DNA of 41,248 bases from Chaetomium olivaceum (Eukaryota > Ascomycota > Sordariomycetes > Sordariales > Chaetomiaceae): contig JAYWVB010000102.1 in assembly GCA_039881045.1 (NCBI GenBank), positions 1-41,248 on the forward strand, written 5' to 3'. This document shows, one piece after another, positions 32,468-41,248 of this stretch. The notes beneath the pieces were generated by a model that was not told where the DNA came from, did not search any database, and was given only the letters and a program-made list of their open reading frames with translations. The position numbers and the translations under genes were made by a program. Numbering within the stretch: the stretch's first letter is position 1; each line of letters starts with the position of its first letter.

Positions 32468-33901
32468 GGTCTGTCTCTCCAATGAACGAAGGGGGTTGGT
32501 TGGCTGGTGTCAGTCTGGGCTATGAGCTAAGCGGAACCGGCAAGCGGCTGGCAGCATCTGCAAGGGAGAGGCGCGATGGGGCGAAGACGGGGGGTGGTGA
32601 CCGGACTGCTGGGGTCCAGGGGGATCAACCAGCAGCTTCCGGGATGGAGCGGTGCAAGGGGAGTGGTAAGATGGAGATTCTGGCTTAGCTGCCGCTGAAT
32701 TTGGTGTGGCAAGACGGGGATGTGGATCACGGTTGGAAGCATGAACGATTCCTTTATATCAGTTCGTAAATCTGCACTTTTTTCCCACGTCGTTGACCCC
32801 CATTTCTCCCACACCACAAAACTACCTATGAACCAGTTCGCATCATCAGGCATCTTCCACCTATGCGGCTCCCATTTTTTGCATCCAGGGCTTTTGGCAA
32901 GGCTGAAGAATGTGGTGCCGGAACGGTGACGTTGGGCATCGCGTTCAATATCACAGATACTCGAAGGAACGTGGACTGCACCATCCATGTCATGAATTCC
33001 GAGCCCTGTCGTTGTCACCCCCGGTCTCATTGGTAGGAAATCTACTTCAGCAACCCTAAGATGTTCGACATAAGCCGCCGGAACCAAGATACCGGGCTTT
33101 CGGAACCTAGCGCCGTGCTCTCCCGGGCCGGTCAGGGCCGGAGCACCTACACCTCGGATCGCGCGACCGGTGGCAAATGTACGGGTCCGCCGTGTAACCT
33201 CAACGGGTGTCCAATAGGAACGCGGTTTCGGTCCGATCAGCAATTCAGACCGGTTCGGCTAGTTCCGTCTTCTTGCCAAGTTGTAAGGTTTCAGGGGTTG
33301 CCAGACCGGTTGGAGTTCTTCTCTTGTGCCGCCCTCCAAGCCAGACCGGTCGCAGAAAGCGGTGGTCGCAAGGTTTCACACGTGGTTGGGCAACCACAGG
33401 GGAAATTTCCTTGCATTCCTGGGCAGCAAGGGCAGCTATGAGTCGCACATTTCATAATACCAAAACTTCAACGTGATGTGCTGCCCTGGCCAAGATTGGT
33501 AGTAATATGATGCAGAATTCGATATGACTGAGCAGAGCCAAAGATCTCCAAAAAGTTGCCAGTTGAAAGAAACTGACAAAGCACGGGATTAAGCTCAATG
33601 CAAACGGACCGTAAAATTTAACTATCACGTAAATCAACGTGTGAAGAGACCGCTATCGTACTCATCTGATCTCCTTTTCAGAGCCAGCCTCCTTTAAACA
33701 AAAGAAAAAAAGAAGAAAAAAAGAAAAGAAAAGAAAAACAGACTTCTTGCTAGATATCAAACGCAAAATTCAAGCGATAGTCCAAACCGGAAAAAAAGAA
33801 CTGCAGAAAAAAAAAAGAAATATCACAACTGAGGGTTCCAGCCTGTTTTAGGCTGGCGATGAAGTAGTTGGTTCGCCGTATTGGTCGAAGCGCAAGGTCC
33901 C
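32468..33901. other. No convincing gene
   Basis: A 238-residue minus-strand frame (32527-33243) is open but overlaps a pyrimidine-rich leader and has no recognisable motif. The word CAGACCGGT occurs at least three times between 33245 and 33355. A purine-only tract lies at about 33698-33740. Confidence 0.35.
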
Positions 33902-36343
33902 TCATCGTTTTCCACCTTCATCGTCTCCCACATACATCTTCAATCCTACGTTATTGACAGTACCTTCCGTGTGCTCAATCACGGTGTCTCTCGGCTGCCA
34001 GTTGTCCTCAAACATCTGAGAGAGAAAGTACAGCTCATGCTCGTAGAGATCATTCTCCCTGTTGGTCTTGATTACGTCCTCTGCGTTGATCTAAATGTTA
34101 GTTTTGTTTAGGGTTTAGCGGTTCAGAGTCTTACCTCGCTCCTCGAAAAGCACTTTGGTGCGCTCCAGGAACTGAATGTCATCTACAGACATGTAGGAAA
34201 ATGGCGTCAGATGCCGCTTTTTCCAGTCCTGCTTGAACGGATTGGTTGACTCGGTCCGGTAATGGTAGTGAGAAAGAAACACGTTTGCGCTATGGTGCTG
34301 GTCGGCAATGAAGTTGGGAATCGCGTATCTCCGCTGGAGGGATGTTAGCATCATACCCTGCACGTGGTTATACAGCTCATAAGTTTTCGGTCACTTACCA
34401 GAAGGCCATGCTTGCGGGCATTATGGTAGTTCTCCGCCGTAATTCTTGCGCAGCTGTGGAGAGACATGAACGTAATCAAGTAGATCGTCATCCAATTCCT
34501 GGGGTTGCTCGTCAGGGCCAGTCTTTGGAAGTCCTCTAGCACTTGCTTGCGAAGCGGCTCCAAGATACCCAACGTCAAGATCATGTCCAGTTGCTGTATC
34601 ATGACTGGTGGCAGTGGGATCTTCCCGAATAACGGGTAAGACTCGTCCTTCTTCTCCGGTTCCATATCGAGCGTATCGTCCCCGACAATGTGCTCCGTAG
34701 TAGCCGTTCGGCGGATGGCGAACCACAGGCGGAAGAAGTTCCCGAGCAGTTTCCGCTCCTCGTCAGACTATATCTCCGCAGTCAGCATCCTCCGGACACC
34801 CTAACAACACAGGTAGAAATCATTACCTCAACTCGTTGCATGTGTTTTCGCGCAAACTGATATGTATTCTTGACCCTGCCGGTCGCTCCCGCGGAGAAAG
34901 TAATCCATGCATTTGAAGACATTGGCGGTCACGTACTCCCTCATATCCTGCACTGCATTCTTCATATTGACGACGGCGTATGGTGTGGTCTTCTTGAACT
35001 TCTTGACACCGTTCCGATGGTCCACCCAGGAACGGTGGATCGAGTCTTTGTGGGGAATCGGGATGAATTTGCGGACGACGAGTTTGAGTGGAACTTCACA
35101 GACATCTGACTTGACGAGAACTGTTCTCAGATCCGGGGACTCCCATTCCGATATGTCTTTGAGCTTCATCACAGGCCAGCGGAAGGTAAATTCGAGACCC
35201 GGTGCTTTCCCAGTCCTGTAGAGCGTACACTCGGTAAGCCGGTACCGAAGGCAAGGCAGATAATGGACTTTCTGCTTGGAGACAGCCAAGCAGGTACCAC
35301 AGATCCCTGTGGGATCGTCCTCAACAATGGCACACTGTCGAGCTGTCAAAAAAGTGAACGTACCGGGAAAACACTGCTTACTTACCCGAATCCTCTGCAT
35401 GCGGCATCGAACGCATGCCTTTAGCCCCCTCGTTCTGCTAGCATCTTCCTGTCGTTTGCGGTCCTGGAATGGTCCACGCCGCTGGGCACGCGGCAATGGT
35501 TGTGGCTGCAGCGGGTGCTCTGATACGAAGCGGAGGCTGTCGCCGGACACATCTCTATCGTCAGGGTTACGACTGGGTAGCATGGGCGCGAGGTACCCGC
35601 CGGCCGTGGGCCACTCAAATGATGGTGACGGCCGTGAGAGCTGAGACTGAGGTTTCTCTATGACTTCCCAAGACTGCTGTTGGGTAATGGGGGTTGCATC
35701 ACTTGAGAATGTAGGCGTTGGTACAGTTGAAGTGGGGGTTGCCAGGTGGCTAACGAGGGAGGGAACGTATTGCGTGTCCGCTTGAGCAAGGTTCCATGCA
35801 GGCTGAATCGATGTCCCGTACACGGCCGAGGCTGAGGTCCGGGTACTGGATCCTATTCCCGGACCTTGCGTGGGGGTGCAGTGGGAACGAGGATCGGGAA
35901 ATCGTCCCCCCACGGGTCCACGTATTCGTACTCTTTGGTGATGCCATCAATATTGAACTCGGCAGCAGAGGATGGCCACACTGAGACTTCCCCATCCGAT
36001 GCGCTGTCCCTGCTGTCGTCGCCGTTCGGTTGCTCATCGTCATGGCTACTAGTATCTACACATACAAACATAAGCTTCTTAGCTAGATGCGAATCGGGTT
36101 CCAGGTACCTGGTAATACAGTACCGTTCTCGTTGTCATGGTTATCATCCACCGCACGTTGAGAAGCTCCAGGACTTCCCGAGTGCTGTCCGAGCGATGAT
36201 GTCCCCTGATCAACCCTGGAAGGTCCGGGCAGTAGTTGAGTCAAAGGCATGTTCATGATCGATGCCGCCCGTTCCATCACCTCCCTGTCCTTGGGCGTTA
36301 GGGACAGGAAGGCATCCGGAAAGGCCCGCTTGATTCTTGTCAT
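33902..36343 (-). CDS. Zn2Cys6-type transcriptional regulator, frame broken
   Basis: The exons on the minus strand are 36343-36109, 36055-35386, 35334-34827, 34767-34399, 34333-34135 and 34080-33902. The introns are 51-65 bases, all GT-AG. The binuclear zinc cluster is assembled across an intron: CVRCRMQRIR|C, then GICGTC (C-x2-C-x6-C...C-x2-C). The long C-terminal region (WVDHRNGVKKFKK, RRYAIPNF, LYEHELYFLSQMFEDNWQPR) is that of a fungal family with an N-terminal or central Zn2Cys6 domain and an uncharacterised C-terminal domain. The product is expected to be a nuclear DNA-binding regulator; targets are unknown. Two frame problems remain. GGGGG at 35872-35876 looks one base short, and phases on both sides agree if one base is added. 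In the third exon the frame slips near 34880-34910. The start is the first ATG of a good block. Confidence 0.72.
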
Positions 36344-38227
36344 GTCGCCGTTGTCTTCTGGGAAGGGGTACGACCTCTTCCGTGACTGATTCTGGTTATT
36401 TTGGTCAGTTGTAGAGGAGCAGAGTGGGAAGAGCAGAAGAGGGCAAGTGCCGAGTGCCGTGTTGCTAAACGGAAGGGGTCTCTTAAATGAAGAAACGGTG
36501 AACACAAAGAAAGGGTAGGATGGCGGCAAAGCGTGAGCAGGGAATGCGAACAACACGAGATGGCCACACAGTAATTTCGGCAGCCGCGATGGTCACCGTT
36601 AGAGACTGCGCGCGGATAAAACAATCCCGAAACTCGAAACGGATGGCGCAAAACAGGGGGATTGATTTGAACTCCAGTTTACCTGCATACTAGTGTTGTG
36701 CAATGCGGAATGGTGGAGGAAAGGGGGACCTGGTCGACCCGGGGTTCCGGCCTGAAAGGAAGTTGTCCAAGACGACTCGGACCGAGCAACTTCCTCGAGT
36801 GACGACCTAGATCTTCAGACGGCCAACAAAAAACTGAGAAGCGGCGAAAATCCTAGCCGTGTTTGTGTTATGTTGCAGCGATTACCAGAATGGAAATGCG
36901 GTCAGACCGGAATCCTGAGTTCTGAGCCCGAAGTTTGCGCGCGATATTGCATGCTGGACAATGGCCATTGTGTGGTCGGGGAAACCCCAATTCCCAACAT
37001 CCCCCGCGCCTCAAACGTCCAGACCGGTTCCCGATTCGGCTGCACAGGAACCTCGGGAGCGGTTGGTAATTCCGAGGTACTAATACCGCACTGTCCCGCG
37101 TAAGCTCGTCAGAGCCAGCGTACCATGACCCGGACCCGATGGCAGCCACCCTCAAACCCTTTTACCATCCTCACCGGATGGCTTGTCTCAAAATCCCCAA
37201 CACCACTTGGTATTGCTGGTACAACATGTCACTTCTCAAACTTTCCAGGCTCGCCAGGCACCATGGCGCGCATTTAAAGTATTCGGGCTCCTCCCCTTGA
37301 AACAAAAGCATCGAGTGATCGAGGGCCGCCAGTCACGGCCCATTTGCGGCATGGCTTTCAGGATCGCCGTGGCTGATTTCCCATCTCCCAACCGCCAAAG
37401 TACACCCCCAAGACGTAACAAGCGAAAGATTGGCAACCCCTTCGCGTCACGGGCGTAATAATGGCCCCTTCTTTCTCTACCAACCGTGCCTTCCCCCCAA
37501 AGCACAAGCGAGTCGAGTCACGCGGGCAGCCACACAACTCTTCTCACCATGATTGGAAGGAACGACTTTTCAGCAAAACTGGCACGGCAGGCCGCGCTGC
37601 CGGCAATTGGTGCCGTTTTCATGCCCAAGACAAGATTTCGTGCGGAATCCGTGTGCGCTGTGTGTGTCACCACATGGCAGAGCCTCGTCTCGGGCGGCGA
37701 AAGCTCGACCGGGCAGCAACTAGTCATCGTGCCGAAATAAAGAAACGATGCATTGAATTATGCCTGGCGCTATTGCCTTGTCAAACTCCAAACCCCCGAA
37801 ACTTGATCCCTGACGCCCGATGGTGATGGAAGGCGCGCTGAGCAGAGCAGGCGCCAATCAGAGAGGGAACAGCGGAGGTCTCACTGCGAATGGCCGACCG
37901 CTTTGCCCTCTCACAGAGAGCGGGGAGTCCAAACACTGCGCCCTTGCCCAACCATGGAGACGTTTTTGGCCGCCAGCCCCGGGGAGTGACGCCTACAGAA
38001 AGCTCGAGGATGTACATCCAGACGTTTTGACCTGCCGTTTCGACATTACCCGTCCCTTTAATCGACCATGGAGGCTTTGGACGGGCCCAGCACTTCTAGA
38101 AGGTGACGGGTGTTCCCTCGATGTGAACGGAACAGCGAGTGAGTCCCACGTTATGTATTACCTGGCATGAGTCACGACTTATCTTCTGTGCCTACAAGAT
38201 CCAGATTATGAAACGGTGTGCCAGCCA
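36344..38227. other. Divergent intergenic region
   Basis: This lies between the Zn2Cys6 gene (minus) and the CmcJ-like gene (plus), so both promoters should be here. Short open frames on both strands have no recognisable content. A frame open at 37820-38170 could contribute an upstream exon to the CmcJ-like gene (a GTGAGT donor at about 38139 and a CAAG acceptor at 38198 keep phase), but this is unproven. Confidence 0.4.
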
Positions 38228-39404
38228 ATGTTGGACAGTCCTCCTGACATCCAGCAAAAAAGACAGGACCTCGATGAGATATTCCGTGGCCTCGACCTGC
38301 CTACTGTCCAGCCGGAGTCTTTCCATCACCTTGCACCGCTGGAGCGCTACCACAGTGAAAAGCCATACAAATGCCAGCTGCCCAATGAATGCTTTCCCGG
38401 CCTCGACATGCACAACCTCGTTTCGAAGAGCTACCCCGTCACCATTGCTGACATCACTAGCCACGAAAGCCGATTCTCTCTCCCTGTCTCCGGATTCGAA
38501 TTCGCCAAGTCTCCTGTCACAGTACAGAATTGGTCCGACGACTATGTCTTGTCCGAATATCTTCCCGGGCTTGTTAGCTGGCTAACGCAACGTCTTGGCT
38601 GTCGAGACGTCTTCTGTTACGCCTACAATGTGCGTCCCCACCGATGGGGTGGTGCGAGTGCTGGAGGGGGCATCGACCACTCGTCAAACTTCCTACCTGG
38701 CTTCTCAAGCTAAGTCACAAGCGTTATTCGCGACAGTTCCGCCACCATGGTTCCACTCAAAAGGCAGACGGCTTAGAATACAACTTCAAGCCGCCCTTCT
38801 TTCGCGCGCATTGCGGTTCGTGGCACCAGACACGCATTTACACGTCAGAACTTGCCCGTACTGATGACATATTACCAGATGCGACGGAGGCAACTTGTCA
38901 AGCTCGTCTTCAACTCTACTTCCCAGATTCTTACCGAGAGATCATGCAGGACCGCGTTCGCTTCATCAAGTGGGTCAAGTCGAAGAGACAGCAACTGTGC
39001 TTCTGCTCTTACTAATAACATGCAGCATTTGGAGGCCGATATCACCGGCACCAGTGGAAGACTGTCCCCTAGCTCTTTGTGATTTCCGCACTGTCGACCA
39101 CAATGACTTGGTTCCCATGGACATTGTCTATCCGCATTTCATCGACGAGGCTTACGAGGTGAAATACAACCCGGCCCACCGGTGGTTCTACAAGAGGGGC
39201 ATGACGCAGGACGATGTCATTGTCTTCAAACTTTATGATAGCATGAAAAGCGAGGCAACTGGCAAGTCTAATAATCAGATAATAGATCAAAGGGCTATGC
39301 TAACTTGATCAGTGTGCCCCCATTCAGCCTTTGTTGACCCATCAGTGCCGTCTGATACGCCGAGACGGGCTAGCATTGAAGTCAAGGCCATTGTACTGGG
39401 ATGA
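38228..39404 (+). CDS. CmcJ/AsaB-like oxygenase family protein
   Basis: Five exons are resolved: 38228-38629, 38722-38815, 38879-38969, 39026-39261 and 39313-39404. They sum to 305 codons with no stop. The protein contains SRFSLPVSGFEF, NFKPPFFRAHCDATEATC, FPDSYREIMQDRVRFINIW, RPISPAPVEDCPLALCDFR, YPHFIDEAYEVKYNPAHRW and CPHSAFVDPSVPSDTPRRAS. These are the conserved blocks of the fungal CmcJ/AsaB (GA4-desaturase-like) family of putative Fe/2-oxoglutarate-type hydroxylases or methyltransferase-associated proteins, often found in secondary-metabolite loci. His and Asp residues in PHF, HRW and HSAFVDP are candidate metal or active-site residues. The last intron is GC-AG (ACTG|GCAAGT, branch-like GCTAAC, GATCAG). 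The start is uncertain; an upstream exon is possible. Reaction and substrate are unknown. Confidence 0.85.
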
Positions 39405-40066
39405 GGAAGCCTCAGATGCCGAATCAGTGGGTGTACTGATTTTCATGATGCTGTCGCTACTGTATCGGTGTTTCTGTGGCGTTTGTACCGAGCCTCAATG
39501 GTATGCCAAAGTTTGGCCGCCAAGAAAGTACGTTGGTTTTTCGGCATATCATAACAAGCATGCTCAGGCAGCAGTTATGAACTCCGATTTTCTGGGAAAC
39601 ACATCCATCACTCACCCCGTTGAACGAAATCAACGTAGTCCTCTAATGGGCTAGATACTCCCCTTTTTGCCTTCATTTCATCACACAGCTTAGGCTCGAT
39701 CCCGTTCTTGTTTCCAAGTTGACTACCCTACCCAAAATCATGCGGTTTAGGTTGATGGCCGGGATGGTGGATCAACTGACTGACGGTAACGCCAACCAGT
39801 TGCGGCAGGCAGTTTCTGACAAGATATCCAATGTTTACGTTCGGTTTTCTAGTACAGCCAGCCTATCGACTGTCTACCAATACGAGTAGATACTCTGGCC
39901 AAACCCTATAGCGATCTGACTTTCATTTCCAAAACGTTCCCATCATCTGGTTGAATGTCTATCCAGCACAGTGTCAAGTTCCGGTTCATAGCGTTGTCTG
40001 CACCTTCCTGCACGTAGGGTTACCTACCGCGCTATATGTATTAGGTCCACGTCGCTGATTTCCAAC
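39405..40066. other. 3' flank, no gene recognised
   Basis: The open frame continuing from the last exon region is out of frame with the oxygenase. No recognisable gene or repeat was seen. Confidence 0.4.
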
Positions 40067-40295
40067 GAGGACCACCGCCCACTCGACGGTTGGCCAGATG
40101 GTAACTGGCGGTGGTCCTCAAAACCCCGGGCAGCTATTCAACCCCCCTCCCGACGGGGAGGTTGTGGGTTCGAACCGCGACACTGCCCGGGTTTCGGAGT
40201 AAACCCTTACTCGACTGGGGTTTCGTAGCCGGCCAAGCCCCTCATCAGTGACGACTGATCGGGAGGGGGTTGGCCGGTGAGCTTTTGCTGTTTTT
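40067..40295 (+). ncRNA. Candidate structured pol III RNA or tRNA-derived SINE
   Basis: Four strong foldbacks lie in 210 bases. Hairpin 1 has a perfect 13-base stem (40067-40079 with 40107-40119). Hairpin 2 has a 9-base stem CCCGGGCAG/CTGCCCGGG (40125-40133 with 40183-40191) enclosing CCTCCC-GACG-GGGAGG and a T-arm-like segment. Hairpin 3 is GAGTAA-ACCC-TTACTC (about 40197-40212). Hairpin 4 has a roughly 20-pair stem (40229-40249 with 40254-40277) capped by GACG. TGGCCAGATGG (40091-40101) fits a pol III A box, GGTTCGAACC (40167-40176) fits a B box, and T runs at 40283-40286 and 40291-40295 could end transcription. A canonical tRNA cloverleaf cannot be drawn. It may be a tRNA-derived SINE or an unknown RNA; transcription is inferred. 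Confidence 0.45.
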
Positions 40296-40300
40296 GACCA

Positions 40301-41248
40301 GGCTTTTCCTCGCCTCTTCTTTTGTTTTTTGCCGTGTTGTTTATCTGCCGCGATTCAAGATTTTGACCTCGACCAAATTGAAGTCATTCCCAATAAAATC
40401 ATAGTAAGTTAATCAATTGTCCACAACGTACCTGTCAACGGCGCACATGACAAATTGAACATCCACGCAATTAACAAAGCTCGATCAACGATCAAATAAT
40501 AGGTACTGTCTAAGCCTTAATTGCTAAACGTTGGTTCCGCCTTCTTCCATGCATGTCAGATACGCGCTCACTCAGCAATACGCACTTGAGTTAAGCCAAC
40601 CACGGGGTTGTCTCGGGTCACTTTCGGCATGTAAGTGACCACGCTGTTAACCATGTCGTGTCGTTCATTCTCCTTTCTATACCCTAACCCCAACCCCACT
40701 GTTCGCCAGCGTTGGCAATCTTGGCGCCAAGCGAGACTGCCGAAGTGGCCAGACGAATGCCACATGCTGGCCAAACAACTTGAAAGTTTGACGACGCGGT
40801 GGAAGGAAGCTTCTCTTTCCGTCATAAGCCACACTGGTCTCTGGTTCGAAGCGATACAAGTATCATGCAGCTCATCACAGTCACAGTCTCCCGACATCTC
40901 GGGAAAGCAGAAGTAAGATGTCGGCAGGAAGCCCCGTGTGTTTCCGAATCGTCAAGGTCGTGCCGAGCCCCACCGGAAGCGGACGCCAATGAAGATGCTG
41001 CAATGTTCGGAAGAGCGCCTTGGTGGCCGGAGCTTGCGCCGGGGCCCGGGTTTCAAAGTCGTCACTGCTGCGCCCCACTGAAATTCGAGGATTTGTCCCT
41101 GTTAGGTCACGTTCAACCCAGATTCCCTTCTTGGGCGGCAAGAGTCACCGCAAAACATCTTTCCCAAAGCCAATCGCAGCGAAAAAGCCGAGATCTTCTT
41201 GAGACGAAACATAGAAAGGGTCCAAAACACCATTCCCCCCACCGTTGC
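40301..41248. other. No gene recognised
   Basis: Short open frames on both strands lack recognisable content. A CCCTAACCCC-like stretch at about 40682-40697 is only loosely telomere-like. Confidence 0.35.

Noticed and set aside
32527..33243. 238-residue open frame on the minus strand
   Set aside because: It overlaps the pyrimidine-rich leader of the gene at 32467, has no recognised motif and its composition changes along its length.
39331..39654. Separate gene after the oxygenase
   Set aside because: The frame overlaps the last exon of the CmcJ-like gene in another phase and its content is not recognisable.
40081..40195. Canonical tRNA gene
   Set aside because: A-box-like and B-box-like words and a T-arm-like segment are present, but no 7-pair acceptor stem with a normal D and anticodon arm can be drawn; kept only as a candidate structured RNA.

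Overview
The window looks like a nuclear segment of a filamentous ascomycete (Pezizomycotina, probably a Sordariomycete). The reasons are short spliceosomal introns of about 50-110 bases with GTRAGT-type donors, Fot1/pogo-type DNA transposons, a Helitron relic, fungal-only families (Zn2Cys6 regulator, LysM/GH55-like protein, SRPK-like kinase, CmcJ-like oxygenase, secreted DUF1524 nuclease) and clean solo LTRs. Species cannot be fixed from the sequence alone. No CRISPR, operon or canonical rRNA/tRNA gene is visible.

Layout. 1-3 kb: broken F-box-type gene. 4-5.7 kb: internally deleted Helitron ORF (minus). 6.45-8.29 kb: complete, apparently intact Fot1-like transposon with TIRs and a TA duplication. 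8.7-9.0 kb: solo LTR. 9.1-10.3 kb: type I membrane protein (minus). 11.4-13.5 kb: alpha/beta-hydrolase with four exons and a broken 3' end. 14.3-15.1 kb: secreted HNH nuclease. 15.6-16.7 kb: kinase-like protein (minus). 18.0-19.0 kb: conserved-looking unknown. 19.2-21.1 kb: second, decayed Fot1-like element (minus). 21.6-22.0 kb: relic of a kinase-like gene. 23.0-23.2 kb: second copy of the solo LTR. 23.8-24.2 kb: truncated SRPK-like kinase. 24.4-26.65 kb: truncated LysM gene (minus). 26.9-29.2 kb: ankyrin protein. 30.0-30.8 kb: small secreted protein. 31.6-32.5 kb: broken gene of unknown function (minus). 33.9-36.3 kb: Zn2Cys6 regulator (minus). 38.2-39.4 kb: five-exon CmcJ-like oxygenase. 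40.07-40.3 kb: cluster of strong hairpins with pol III-like signals.

Two things stand out across the window. First, many genes are broken by what looks like the same lesion: one base missing from a run of G or C. Adding a single base to the run rejoins the frames at about eight places. This is either a systematic base-calling fault in the assembly or an unusual mutation bias, and it decides whether many calls here are pseudogenes. Second, the two related Fot1-like transposons each carry a tandemly repeated 17-base unit inside one terminal inverted repeat (two copies in one, four in the other).

The mix of secreted proteins, LysM, ankyrin, F-box and transposon relics is typical of an accessory or subtelomeric fungal region. 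The Zn2Cys6 gene and the CmcJ-like oxygenase lie head to head about 1.9 kb apart, but a shared pathway is only an inference.
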